DNA from: Prunus persica
Taxonomy: Eukaryota > Streptophyta > Magnoliopsida > Rosales > Rosaceae
Reading direction: 5' to 3'
DNA length: 64,000 bases
Assembly: GCF_000346465.2 (NCBI RefSeq)
Contig: NC_034009.1
Span: 42,479,897 to 42,543,896 of the forward strand
A model generated the notes under the pieces. The model saw only the letters and a list, made by a program, of their open reading frames with translations. It had not been told where the DNA came from and did not search any database. Shown one piece after another: positions 10,590 through 24,139 of the stretch. Position 1 is the stretch's first letter; each line of letters begins with the position of its first letter. The position numbers and the translations under genes were made by a program.

Positions 10590-11426
10590 AAATGAAGCTC
10601 CCATGGCCAATGTTTGACGTCATTCTTCTCAACCTTCTCGCACGAATGAATTATTCTGGCTTCTCGTCTCAAATATATATGTATGCTGACCAGTGGCCAT
10701 GAAATCATAATTAATAGTACAAGAATGCTTAAAGGCTTTTGATTCTGCGGTGTATTGCATACTCTCAGATTAATATCTACTACATTTATCAAATTTTTCG
10801 AGTACTCGAAGGAAGGCATATATTATATTTTCCAAAAGTAAATAAAATAAAATCATACCTACAAGTACAGTTGAAAATACTGAAATGCATTTTTGGTACC
10901 CTTCTGAAAATAAGTCACGGTGTATATATATATATATATAAAGAGTTTCTGTTGAGGGATCCTTTAAATTAGCCTATTTGAGGGATACCTTTGTAGGGCT
11001 GACTCCGTATTGTATTTCACTAATTCAAACCATCTATTTTGTAGATACTCATTCAAAGATCATCTCTACAAAAAATCACTTAAGTCCGATATCATTTGAC
11101 CACTCAATTGAATTATTGAAATTTTAGTACTTTCTTGAAGTATCGTGTTCATTGATTTTGTAGGAAACAATTGGATATCGAAACGGTTTCCGATTTGTCT
11201 AATTTTTTTGCAAGGATGATCTATGAATGTAGACTTAAAAAATAGATGGTCTTGGATTGTTGAAAAAATATTTATAGGGAACCCTAAAGGGTGTGTGAAT
11301 ATAGAGGGGCTGAAACATGGCTTAAATAAACTTCTCTTATAAAAATAGCTCCAAAATTTTACAATATTGTACCAAAAATAGATAAAGTTCTACCATTCTC
11401 AACTAATTCAACCTCAACTCGCCTAC
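10590..11426. other. intergenic between expansin 1 and the hAT MITE
   Basis: First ~150 bases are probably 3' UTR of expansin 1. From about 10940 to 11320 there is a mid-GC segment that reads like a dispersed repeat: GAGGGATCC near the left, GGGAACCCT near the right, and words such as CTACAAAAAATCACTTAAGT. It could be an old MITE. No gene. Confidence 0.35.
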
Positions 11427-12015
11427 TAGGGGTGGGCACGGTTCGGTTTGGACCGATTTTTGTCTAAAATTAGAACCGATCCGGTACTATTCATCCGGTT
11501 TGGTTCGGTTCGGTTTTAATAAAAAAAAATTCAAAAACTGTCCGGTTCGGTTTGAACCGATTTCGGTCCGGTTCCGGTTCCGGTTCGGTTTTGAACCGGA
11601 TTATAAAAATTATTATTTTAAATTATTTTTTAATACAATTCTCAACTGAAATATTATTTTTTTACTTGAAAATTAACAAATTACTCAATTTCATATAAAA
11701 AATAAATATTAAAGTAAGAAAAGAGAGATATTTTGACATTGAACTTGGATAAATATTAGGTTTTTTTTAGTGAAATTAAAAATATAGCATTAAATATAAA
11801 TATATATTGAAATTATATATTTTTTTAGTTTCACCGGTTCAGTTCGGCCCGGTTCGGTTTTTGAAGACATGGAACCGGATCCAGAACCGGTCCAAACCGG
11901 TCCGGTTCGGTTTTTGACCGGTTTTTGACTTTTTGGTCAACTCGGTTTTTTTCCGGTTTGGTTCGGTACGGTTCGGCTCGGATTTCCGGTTCGCCGGTTT
12001 GAGTGCCCACCCCTA
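11427..12015. mobile_element. hAT MITE, copy 1
   Basis: 589 bp. Starts TAGGGGTGGGCAC and ends GTGCCCACCCCTA, exact inverted repeats, flanked by the perfect 8-bp duplication TCGCCTAC (11419-11426 and 12016-12023). Both ends are dense in the word CCGGTTCGGTTT and its complement, so sub-terminal regions can pair extensively; the core is AT-rich. No transposase. A copy about 95 percent identical lies at 48457-49046. Confidence 0.95.
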
Positions 12016-12023
12016 TCGCCTAC

Positions 12024-13623
12024 CATCCGTCTTTTGGGTTTTAAGTCTACAAGGTCTATAAGGGGGTGAGTGAAACCACAACTCAATAGGGACATAAACC
12101 ATACTAAATTAAGTGACGTACAATCATACAATCAATGATAGTAATGCATAATGTATGCTCTTCTATTCCTGTTAATTCATATAAATGAACAAGCAGACCT
12201 CGCACGTCTCATACCATGCTTATACCAGTTGGTCTCGAATGCCCATTGTAGGAACTAACACCCATCTAATAATCATCCCATAATTCCCATTTTGTTAGTC
12301 ATCTTGTCTAAACCATTGATCTCCAAGCCCAAATCAACCAATTGACAATTATACCACCGATATCCTATTATAATGTGCACACGGGCTCACCTGAACATGG
12401 TCCGTCTTTCCCATAATTACTTTCTCAATCCAAGAGTTCCAACTATCACCGATAACATATCAATATTAATCAAATAATATCATCGTTTTACAATCTTAAA
12501 CAATAATACACTATTTACAAAATTTAATTAAATCAATTTATGTAAAGGCTCCCAAAAAACCGCCTACCTTGATTCCAAAGCATAGCTACAAGTAAATAAA
12601 ACGCAAGCCGAGCTCTCTATATCTCCTCCGATGTCATCTTTCCTTTATATATAGCATCTCTCTCTCTCTCTATATATATAAATATTCTAACAAGTGGTAT
12701 GAGCACCACACTAACACAAGACTTATCTATTGTGTGTTTCAAAAGAAGTAACAAAGGGTCCTATTTATACTACAATATTTGAGGCGGCAAGTAATGGCAT
12801 TTAATTGGTGAGGTGTATGCAGCAGCTGATAAGCTTAACTCCAAGCTTTAGCTAATTGTTTCTTGAATGTCAACAGCTCAAGTTTCTTTCATTGCATGTA
12901 ATTGACGCCAAAATGACTCTAATTCTTTAACACCTCGTGCTCATCAAATTCAACTCTAGTTATTATCCATTGCGTGTGAAAACAAAAAAATTGAGACACA
13001 TGATAATTCATAGCACTTACTTGGGATGTTTATTAGTTGTGCTTACTAGTTACTAGGGTATGCTATTGTCGAGTTTGTGTCATATAGTAGTAGTTAACTG
13101 ATTTCTCTGTTTTTGTGCTTGGAAGGTGATAGATTTTGGAGTCCATAGAGTGAGGGGTGTACAAATTCTTATAACTCTGACTCATACGTAGTTTTGTAAG
13201 TGATGTACTTTTGAAGTCATCTTCCCTAAATATGAAGACTCTGTGTCAAAGTTTTTGGAAACCTTTTGTAACTAATGTGGAGATAGTAGAGGAAAATGGA
13301 GTTCTATAGCCTGAAAACACTCTGTAAAGTTTGATCCGACGATTACCGTTGGATGAAAACTAAACACGATCTTAAACCATATAGGTATCATGTTAACCTG
13401 TATGTTATGTTTTTACTCTAATTTTGGACTGAGAATGTTGTTTTCTTGAATATAAATGCCACGCATGTGAACGAGTTTAAGATCCATCTGATGCTCTTGT
13501 AACATTTGTTGGAAAATGACGGCTCATAATTGGCAGTATGATTCAGCTGCTTGAGTTGTTAAGGTCATTCCCTGAGAAGTAGGGAGTTGCTAAAATTACA
13601 ATGACAACGATGAATTTTGTACC
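12024..13623. other. intergenic between the expansins
   Basis: No open frame with homology that I can recognise. A short CT run followed by TATA repeats lies near 12660-12690. The last ~120 bases resemble the promoter of expansin 1. Confidence 0.4.
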
Positions 13624-13631
13624 ATATATAC
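13624..13631 (+). promoter_or_regulatory. TATA box of expansin 2
   Basis: ATATATAC about 100 bases before the ATG, matching the position in copy 1. Confidence 0.45.
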
Positions 13632-13729
13632 CCACGATGCATGAGAATCCTCATAACAAAAAAGAAGAGAGAAATCAATAAGTTTATAATTAAGTTCTAA
13701 GGAGACAATTACTGCAGCCAAGGGCCACC

Positions 13730-14742
13730 ATGAGATTGCCTAATTTGAAAGCCCTATTGGGTTCATTGCTGCTCTTTCTTCTAGCAGTATTTCCCGACCA
13801 TGCCATTGCCCACCATAGGCCAAGGTTCACTGCTGGCCCTTGGAAGCAATCTCATGCCACATTCTATGAAGGAGGCTCCGGAACATTTGGTACGAAATTC
13901 TAAACAACGTTGTTTTGAACACAAGAGCACTATATTTTAGTTACATTATATATATTTTGCAACTAATTGTTTTGAGCTTGTCAGGTGGAGCTTGTGGTTA
14001 CCATGATGTTGTTCAAGAAGGATATGGCCTGGAGACAGTAGCATTGAGCAATGCATTGTTCAACAATGGACAGTCATGTGGTGCATGCTACGATATCAAA
14101 TGTGTAGACCAACCTCAATGGTGCAAGCCCGGGAATCCGATTCTGCATGTTACGGCGACTAACAATTGCCCCCCGAATTGGAATCAGGCAAGCGACAATG
14201 GAGGATGGTGCAATCCACCACGCGAGCATTTTGACATAGCCAAGCCTGTATTCCTCAATATTGCCGAGTACAAGGCTGGCATCATCCCAATTGAATATCG
14301 CAGGTAAGTTTATTCATAACAGTGTAACAACATAACATGTCATAGTAAGTAGCAAGAGAATATTATCGATCAACCATTTTAATTATTATCTTCATGTTCA
14401 ACATTGAATGAAGTGTTAATAATGTTTTACAGGGTTTCATGCCAAAAGAAAGGAGGTATTCGATTCACAATAACCGGGAACCCTTACTTCAACGAAGTGT
14501 TGGTGTGGAATGTGGCAGGAGTTGGGGATGTGGTCAGCGTGCAAGTGAAGGGCCACGACAAGTTGAAATGGACAATGATGAAGCGGATGTGGGGTCAGAG
14601 GTGGGTTACTGATGCCAAGTTGGTTGGTGAGTCACTCACCTTCCGAGTCCTAGCAAGTGATAAAAGATACTCCACCTCATGGCATATAGCCCCCAAGAAT
14701 TGGCAGTTTGGCCAGACATTCGAAGGCAAGAACTTCCGATAG
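13730..14742 (+). CDS. EXPA: alpha-expansin, copy 2
   Basis: Tandem duplicate of the expansin at 9586. Exons 13730-13889, 13985-14303 and 14433-14742 encode 262 residues. Exons 1 and 2 have the same lengths as in copy 1; exon 3 has one extra codon (GHDKLKW against GNKLKW). I count about 13 differences along the protein, spread evenly. The signal peptide, Cys set, HFD motif and CBM63 tryptophans are all kept, so both copies look functional. Intron 1 and the short leader are also similar, but similarity stops just after the stop codon, so the duplicated unit ran roughly from promoter to stop. Role as for copy 1: pH-dependent wall extension. Confidence 0.95.
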
Positions 14743-15491
14743 AAAAATGATCTTGGTGTTCCAATTACACAAAACCCAAACCACAACCATATGTATGCTT
14801 ATGTTATGATGTCCACATGAAATCTTATGTCAAAATTCCTCAACTGTACAAGCATTTCCTTGGCTAATGCTAATAAATTACATAGTTAAAAGCTTAAAAG
14901 TATTTTAGGATTGTTCGGGAACGATTATGCTTTTGTTTTTACTTCTTTTAAGTGAGAAGGGAAAAATCAGTGTATGTATTTTCCTTCGCTTATCCCTCAC
15001 ATCGACTCTCTCTTCTCCAACTTTCCTCTAACATTAATTGAAAAAAGAAACATTATAAACAATGCTTTGAAAATGGCTGTTCAAAATCCTTAAAGTTTCA
15101 TATACAAAGCCCATATAGACAAAAGAGGAGTGAGGAAGTGACCAAATTGGAACTTGCAAATCAGTAAAATGCCAAAGTTATATGCACATATATACAAGAG
15201 AAAGCATGTAACCAGCAGAAACCCTGTACGTCGATATCATGTGCCCAGCTGGCTTTGAGTGAAGCAGTTCAGGGAAATTACAGAGATCTCTTTTCTGACC
15301 TGAACCAAAACAAGAAAAGCTGGTCAGTTGCTAAATACTCACATTTAGTCTAAGCAGACCCTACTCAAAATCATATCAACGATCTGGAAGGGTGGGAGTT
15401 CAAAAAATTGCATTAAAATGAAAAGAAGGCATCATATTTTTCTGTAATAAATGAAACAAAATCATGTCTACAATAATCAGTTGAAAATACC
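14743..15491. other. convergent intergenic region, expansin 2 and ZYP1 3' ends
   Basis: No coding signal. Contains the 3' UTRs of both flanking genes, whose stops face each other at 14742 and 15492. Confidence 0.4.
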
Positions 15492-18400
15492 TTAATCAAA
15501 TGCATAGGGATCGTCTGCATATGGATTCAGAGACCCTTCTGAAAACAAGTCCCCTATGTTTGAAGGATTTGGTTGACCTCCTCCCTTAGATCCCTACATA
15601 ACAAATATGACACATTGCAAACTCTGCATGTGGAAATCAAAAGGAACACTGAAGTAATATAATTTAAGCCATGCTACATATGCTATCATGGTTCACGATT
15701 TATACATGCATATCCAGCTTTTCCAATAGATAAATACATTAATAATACTTCTATTTACATTACATGCTCCAAAGAAAGGTCCCGAGCAATATTGGGGCAC
15801 GAAAAAGTAGAAGCATTACAAGAGATTACAGAAACTGAAGTAAATAAGTATTTGGTTGATTCTGTTACCTTAACAACACTCCTGGGAGTAGTGGCTTTTG
15901 GAGTACTTGTCTTTTTATGTTTTCTTGGATCCTGATGTTAAATATAAATAAAATTCAGTATTGGGTAATGTATGCTGAAAAGAGCAATTCTGGAAGTCTA
16001 TTTATTTCATATACAAAACAAAGATTTAGTATATAGCTTCACGGAAGTGACCAGGTACATACTTCAAACATCACTGTGCTTCTTGTTCTCCTTCTTTTCG
16101 TGACTGTTCTTCCATTAGAAGTTTCAACTTCATATTCCCGATGAGTTACCTGCAAGCTGATGAAGTTAGCCTAAAGAGGTTGAGGGGATAAGGCACGTAT
16201 CGATCGATCATATTAGTAAGCAACATTAAATTCTTAAACGACCACTAGTGCCCCTGCCAAGAGGATTTATATATTTCTTACTACTGAAATGCATTTATAA
16301 CTTATAGAAAAGCAAATGTTGCATCATTTAAGAATACACTAGCAGAAGAACATTAGTACATAAGTTATTCACCTTTTTGTGATGCTTCGGAATACTCATT
16401 ATACTTCCTGTGTTTGCGTTCTCTACTTTCTTCAACAACTTTGACACTGGAGTTTGTGTTGCTACCAGTAACGGTGAATCCTATCAATGAAATAGAATCA
16501 CATATCATAATCATTGTCATATTGTCACGTGGAAAAATGAAGGAAAGTAGAAATGATTTTTCATTAATGTGCCACCTTTTCATCATTCTCTGGTACCAGA
16601 GAATGCTGACCTCTTTTTCTACCAACAGAGTTTCTTATCTGCCTTGACGAAATGGAGTAATCCTGAGACAGAATGAAGGCATCAGAATCATAGAATTTCA
16701 GATTAGTTGCATCGTAATTCATTTAAAATAATTACTCCTGATATGAAAATTTACACTTCAACCCCAAAAAGAAAAATTCTTAACAATATGCTTTCCCAGT
16801 TCCTACCTGCTGTGAATACACTGTTTCAGACTGTATAAATTTTGAAATTATTTTATTTGTAAAACTCCCAATCTACCCCCCACCCCTCTCCAAGATACAG
16901 AGAGAGAGAGAGAGAGAGAGATCTATTGATTTTAAATCCCACCTTCTTTGAATTCACTTCTTGGTCCTCCTGTGGTTTATCACCCATAACTCTCCACTGC
17001 AATTGCAGTAATGCCCTCTGTCTCTCCTCCTGTAAAATAAGCATTATAAATAAAATGTACGGATAAATCTTATTATATAAAGCACTTCTGCTAGATATGT
17101 ACTTTGGACTTTTGAAGATCCAACTCATCCTGCAGCTTCTTACACTCATCTTCGTGCTCCAGCCTCAAAACTCTAAGCTGGGCTTCATGTTCGTTCCTCA
17201 GCGATGTCATTTTCTATGAAAATAATAAAATGACTAGTAAATCATATTACACTCAACTTAAATTAGCAGTTCCAACTAAATTTAAAGCTATTTGAACCTC
17301 TCTCAATTCGTTTTCAGCTTGAAGTTGGATATGCTTGAGCTCTTCACTGTGTTCAGCTTTTAGACTGAGTTCCTTTTTATCATGCTCTTGCTGAATACGA
17401 CTGACCTAAACGACATCAAATATGAAAGTCAATAATGTTCATAACCAAATATTCCAAGTCAGTCTTTGAAGTAGAAAACACAGAAGCATGCAATATAAAT
17501 GCCTCATAAATGAGCAACTTCCCATATTAAACTGAGCAACCCAATACGATAATAAGGGAATTTGAAGTAATTTCTTACAAATGTTCACCTTTATTAATAA
17601 ACTGCAGATAAGCTCATTTAATAAGTTAATTTAATTATCAGTCCAAAAAGACTGAGTAACAAACTAGCTTTTTTTTGTTTTTCAAATTACAATGTAAGAT
17701 TCAAAAAAACTAAGGGTGATTGCTAAGAATGAAAATTCTGCATAATCCAATACAAGTTCAGAGGTATTTAACATACGAAAAAGAATTACTCCCTAACTGA
17801 AAGTAAATGTTTGGTAATGCCAGAAAATGTGTAGCAAAAACAAGAATAGGATTTGGTGGTAAGATAGCAAACAAATGCATCATAGAGAAAAAGTGATCAG
17901 CAATTAGCACACACCAACACATACCAGAGTAGCATGTTCCTCCTGAACATGCATCAAGTACTGCCTAGATTCTTCTTTGCATTCTTCAAGTTTTTTCTCA
18001 CATTCTCTCTCCCTTTCTCCAACAATTTTTTCGGCCTGAAGTTTCAAATGAATAACAATTGAAGAACATGATTCATTCCTAAGCATATTGCAAGATATGA
18101 TAAAACGAGCAAACCTTTTCCTTTTCCATGTTAACTATCTCCAGCATCTCCACCTCATACTTCTTCCGGATGTCATTAATTGCCTAATTAAACCCTCTTA
18201 CTGTCAGTCCAAAAGTACTTAAAGAACCTGTATGGTATCCATATAAGAATATCACAAGAAATAACACCTGATCATTCCTCTGAGAGATATCTTTCAAATG
18301 CCTTGATAATTCCAGTTGTTTACTCTCTAGCATGAGATCATATTGCTTCTTATCTTCCACAAGTTTACTTTCAGCAGCAGCCAGCAATGCCTGATTCTGC

Positions 18401-21125
18401 AAAAAAAATACAGAATCGTAAATACGTGCAAAAAAAAAAGATTTATGCACTCAACACATTCGCACTGAATTCATACCCCTGTGTTCTGTTCTTCCAGATT
18501 CTTCTCTTGTGCCTTATGTTGCAGAATAAGGTTCTCCTTCTCCTCTAGCATGTTTTGAAGCTGACTGACTTGTTTATCCATCAGATCTACTTGCTCTTCA
18601 TGTTTTTCACCCTCCTTTAGTAAACTATCTATTTCTTCCACTTTTTTCTGTAACTCTGCTTGTAATTTCTCTGTATTATCTTTACTCTCAGTTTCTAATG
18701 CCGAAATTTTCAGCAACAGATCTTGCTGCAAGATGGTATAAAATAAAGCTTAATATGGCAAAAACGCTGCTCAAACGCAAAAATTCAACATGTTGGAATT
18801 TGCTAACCATTCTGTTCTCAGATGATCTTGAACTTTCTGACAGAGAATCAATTTGCAGTTCTAATTGGGAGACCAACTTCTCTGTTTCAATATTCTTTGA
18901 GACCAGACCTTCTGCTTCAGACTCCAAGTTCTGTATCCTCTCTCTGGCTATACGGCATTCCTCTGAAAGCTGTGCCACAACAGACTCCTGAACTTTCTGG
19001 AGTTCGAGGACCTTATTGTTCAACTCCTGATTTACCAATTCTATAGCATCTTTTTCTGATGTTATGGTCAGAAATCTATCATGCAGTTGATCGTACTGTC
19101 TCTGAGAAAGCTTGGTAGAAAGGTCCCTCTCCTGCTGGACCAACTTGAAGCACGCGTCATAGAGAGAGTTTAGCTTATCAAACTTGTCTAAAAAATCCAA
19201 ACTTTGTTTATCCAATTCGACCAAGTGTGCAGCCAACACATGAACAAACCCTTCAAGGTTTTTTATCTCAAGGACAGACATATCTAATCTCTTAACAAGG
19301 TCATCGTTGCTCAATTGAACACCGAGCTTTTCCTTTTCCAAGTTTTCCTGGACAGTTATCAAACGTTTGATTTCATCCTCTTTCAATTTTAACTCAAGGT
19401 GCACCTCACCCAACTTAGAGTTCAAACTTTCTGTAGCCAACCTATTAGTTGCTAGAGTTGCCTCAAAGTTCTTTATCATAGCATCTGCAAGGAATGACAT
19501 AAATGACAAACATTATAAAACAATCCCACGACAACTTGAAATAATAATTTCTGAATTTCATTCAACATGCTCAAGGTGCAATTGTTTTCTCAATGACTGG
19601 AACATGGAGGTAAACCTAACAATGCATGCCTTCAAACATGGTGCAATTGTTTTGTTTTTTGTTTTTAAAGAAAAGTGCATACATTAATTAGACAGTACTT
19701 TATTGACTATCAAAAACATACTACCAGATCTAAAATGTGTTCTAAGAGAAAATCTTGATTCAAGTGGAAAAGAATTTTATCTTTGTATGGCAACAAAGTT
19801 AAGAGAAAGCTGAACATCTGAGAGGGGTAGAAATATATTAAGCATGTATTCCTTAAGAGGCTTCAGAGCTAAGAGGAATACTGATAGAACTGCCTAACTC
19901 GAATTTAGTTTTTTTAATATTTTTTATTTTTTTATTTTTTTATTTTTTCACCCTTACGAGTCAAAATGTTGAGAGTTACAAGGTTGATGTACAACTGTAC
20001 ACACAATATATTTGAAAATCACTTAAAGGGCAAGAAACCATATACAAAGCAATTTATGTGGAAGGTTGCCTACATTGAAAGGAAAAACTAATGCATGAGC
20101 CATATGACACATGCATGCATAGCTTCAACCATCTTCAAAAGCACTGAATTGTAAAGCTCCATGAACTGTACTTTAAAATTATTTAGTTGCAAGATTGGCT
20201 TATAATGGCCAAAAATACAGTAGTTCCAGAAATTTCAGCTCATTAGGCAATATCTAGTTGCAACTAAGTGATGATGCCACCTAAAGTCTTAATTCATAAG
20301 ATGTTTACCTTTTTCCTCTATGAGATTTGCAGTTCTGCTCTGTTCATCTCTGTAAGATTTTTCCCCTTCTTCTTTATCAGATTTGAGTTCCTCCAGCTCC
20401 TTTTCACCTACAGTCAGGATTCAGAAACATCACAGAAAGGAAAATGCACCTTTATCCAGTTAAACATTGCATCATCCCTACATTCTAAAATTTAAACATT
20501 CTCTCAGGAAAAGGAAATGAAAGGGAAACAACTTACGGTTCCTTATAATGTCCTCTGCAGACTCTAATTTTAGAGACAGACCATTCATCTGTTGATTTAA
20601 ACCATCAAGAGCTATTGTACTTGCAGAGATTTTTCCTTCAAAGGACTCTCTGTCTTTCTCGGCTGTTAAAGCAAGCTAAGGATAAATAACACTGTGAACA
20701 TAAGAAAAATGTGAAAGGTCAGAGAACTCAAAATAAGACTTACCATCCTGAACCTGGCCAGCTAAGAGCTGTAAAGTTTCCGTGAGTTGATCAGAGAGAG
20801 TTTTGGTTGAAGAAAACTTAGACTCCAATCCCTTCCACAGCTTTTCATCTTCCTTCTGCTTCACCTTAAGCTTAGCATTTTCATTGAAAGCATTCTGCAA
20901 TTTTTCCTCTAATGCACGGATGTGCTCCACTGATTTTTTCAGCTTAGTGTTCTGCATTTATCATTTAAATCTCTGGTCAGATACCTTCGAATTTATAGAG
21001 ATAGATGAATCTCACCTATTTACAAGAAATTGAAATCCTAACAAATCGACGCAGGTAGTGAGACAAAAACCTAACCACACAATTTCACAAGCTAGCACGA
21101 AAGATAAGCTCATTCACTCACACAC

Positions 21126-21176
<51 letters not shown>

Positions 21177-21470
21177 CCGCCATTTCCAGATCAGTTTTCA
21201 CAGAAGCTTGCTCTTTCACTAATTTCTCTGTAAACGAACAAAACAACGACAAATCGTCTCAGAAACTCCAAATTCCTGAGAGAATCAACCAATAATCACA
21301 AATTTCCAGTAAAAACCTGCGGTGAGCTTCAAATTTGCGAAACTTCCAGAAGAGGTCGAATCTGGAGGACGCGAGGAGTAGGAGAAGATATTCGAAGTTC
21401 CTGAGACCGATTTCGAGAGGGACTTGAATTTATCCAAGCTCCTCATACTCGGAAAACCTAGCTTTTGCAT
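15492..21470 (-). CDS. ZYP1: synaptonemal complex transverse filament protein ZYP1
   Basis: Long coiled-coil protein that bridges paired chromosomes in meiotic prophase. Starts [19 protein letters not shown], the conserved ZYP1 N-terminus; an in-frame Met 8 codons upstream is not conserved. First exons: 21470-21317, 21227-21178, 20951-20744. Later pieces follow the Arabidopsis order: [19 protein letters not shown], then the large exon near 19490-18800 ([19 protein letters not shown]), [34 protein letters not shown], and the last exon ending [15 protein letters not shown] then TAA at 15492. About twenty exons in all; not every small exon boundary was fixed. Most of the protein is heptad coiled coil, and the C-terminal ~150 residues are basic. 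Every piece is in frame, so the gene looks intact. Expression is expected mainly in meiocytes. Confidence 0.95.
21129..21173. repeat. (GA)n microsatellite in a ZYP1 intron
   Basis: 45 bp of GA, directly next to the GT donor of ZYP1 exon 2 (plus-strand order: repeat, then donor). Confidence 0.95.
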
Positions 21471-21494
21471 TTTGAAATCTAAGATTGATCGCAC

Positions 21495-22105
21495 AGAGAA
21501 AGCCCTATAAATTTGTTTATCAATCTCTCCCTCTCTCTGGAGCCCTGCGATTTTTGGAACTGAAATGATCTTGGCGCCAAAGTAATGTTGACACAGTTAT
21601 AGAGTTTTTTACTTCCCTTAAAAAAGGCCTAGTATTTGTTTAATTTTTTTGCGACAAGTAAAAAATATAATTTATTTAATGTGTGACTATTGTTCACTAT
21701 CCTTCCTCGCTATTTTCTGGTAAGTGAAAAAGGATTTTTTATTTATCTATTTATAGATATTTAGTTATATTCTTAGCATTAGTGATATAAAAAAACCTAC
21801 ATCATTTAATTTCTATAAACAAATTTAAAAAAACAAAAAAACAAAAAGAGACAGCTTGCCCAATTTAATTTAATTTTGATTATTACATTACTTTGATGCC
21901 CTATCGATTGTTTTGGGTTTTTTTTAATGAGGTTTTGGGTTGGACTCGTTTTAAGAAATTAATGGCAGTTTTGTAATTTATAGGAAGTTTGAAGTTTTTT
22001 TTGTTATGTTATAAATGGGCTTTGGATGTGCTTCTAAAGTCCATTTCATGTGAGTTTTTTTTATATAAATAATTTGAGCCACTATATTAGATATAATAGT
22101 AAAAA
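21495..22105. other. ZYP1 promoter and AT-rich flank
   Basis: Upstream of ZYP1 on the minus strand, with a CT-rich leader near 21520-21540. The rest is AT-rich up to the LTR element. No gene. Confidence 0.4.
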
Positions 22106-22364
22106 TGTTATAAAACTAGGGGGAGAAAATGTAGAGAGAAGTGATATGCTAAAGATAAAGTTTCACCATGTTTATTCTCTCTTAATCTTTGGTAGGACCA
22201 CCTATTTATAGGCTTACAAGATAGAAGATTGAATACCATCATTTACAATATACCTATAGGTTACAAGTACTAATTACAAATACTTAATGTATAGGTTACA
22301 TAAAATCCAACGGTGGAATATTAAGAGGTATGGTGGTCATCCACCAACTCATGCATTTACAACA
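22106..22364 (-). repeat. LTR of the copia-derived element (3' LTR in element sense)
   Basis: 259 bp. Differs from the LTR at 25188 at three sites only. Confidence 0.92.
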
Positions 22365-24139
22365 CTCCCCCTTGGATGTCCACCATACAATGACATTGTT
22401 TCCTCATTAAAAACCTTGCTTGGAAAACCCAGTGGGACAAAACCAAAGCGAAGGGAAAAAGAGTGAAACTTTCTTCTGAATCATTGATATGGTGTTGGAT
22501 GAGCTTATATTGCCTCGTTAAAACCTTGCTAGGAAAAACCCAGTGGGACAAAAACCTAGTCGAAGGGAAAAAGAGTACAACGCGCATATGCCTTGAATGT
22601 AGTAGAATTGGGATGCTCCCCCTGATTGATATCTCCCCCTGATTAATATCTCTCCTTCTCTGATTTGAGCAATACAAGCAACATTGTCTTCATACATGAT
22701 CATCTATCACACTATTCAACCTGCTTTTCACTTTTCAAATGATTGAAATCTTTAGGAGTATTAACAACTAATTTAGTAGTTAGAATATGTTACAACAATA
22801 TCAAATTTGAATTCAAAATACTCAAACTCTTAGTGTTAACTCTTAATTAAGAATATTGTGGTACTTTATATCCTTCAAGAGGTTGCTTCATCTGATATAT
22901 CTCAAATATTTCATGAGCTTTGAGGATTTCCGTGTACCATATAGTCTTAATAAATATGCATTTAACACATGCTATAAGTTTCGCGTTAAAGTAACAACTG
23001 CACTTATAGAAATATGGATGCATTTACGATGAGATGAGATACTAAAACCACATGTCTCTCCCAGGAAACCTTGTGTCATATTAGTGATCTTATTTCACTT
23101 CACAAACACCAATTCATAACCTTCATACTTAACATTTGTAATTTAGTGTTTGAGTTATAGGTTCAATATCCAACCCTTCTTATTTAGTGATAAATGGAAT
23201 TGCCTATTTCCATTTTTGGCCAATCACTTAACTTGTTGACATTCATGAAACGTGAATTAATATAATCATAGCCCTTGATGATTGTAGTAGCTACTAATAA
23301 ACCAAATGTATCATCGATTTGTGATCCCACAATTCTCATGTGCATGCGCATGCATAATTTATAAGCATCTCATTACTTTAGGGTACCAATGCCTCTTCAG
23401 GGGCTTATGTTGTCACTTATGGGACAAACACCTCTTTTACAATGAATTATTTAGAATATGTGGATCATAACCTCCTATAGAGCGTTATTTTTTTATAGGG
23501 CTTGAATTTTTCAAATAATCTCCACTTCTAGGGAGTTAAGTTTTTAGAACCTATATTTTTGTCATGCTTCAGGCATGCATTATATATATAGTCACCATGT
23601 TAATGGATTGTGATACGAGAATATCAATCCACGTTAGCATATGTACAACTTATATATGCATTTTCTTGATGAGACAAAAGTGGATTGATTCAACACTATT
23701 TCACGATGTTCTTCAGGAACTGTCATTTCTCCCCCTAACGGCGGGAAAATTATCTCAAAATTTAGGAAAATAAACTCACCATCATTATCAATTCAAATTG
23801 ACTGGATTGGATAATATGGGAGTTGTGCTCGTCAGCATCTTGACAAGAGATAAATATGTAACCATTTTAGTAGGCATATTCAACAAAACTGGTGAAGTGA
23901 TCCATAATTAAATGTTGTATAGGCTCACAAATATCCCCTTGAATTATGGCTCAAAGTCAATTTTTGACTGAGATGATCTTATGACAGCTTTTATTTGTGA
24001 GCGTTCTTTGTAATGATATTGTTGGACAAGACAATAATTTGAGTCTTTAAACGATGTCCTTACAAATTTATAAAAATCTTATGCATCATTGTGGGACATG
24101 GATTGCCAAGATAGTCATGTCACAACATAAAAGTTATTC

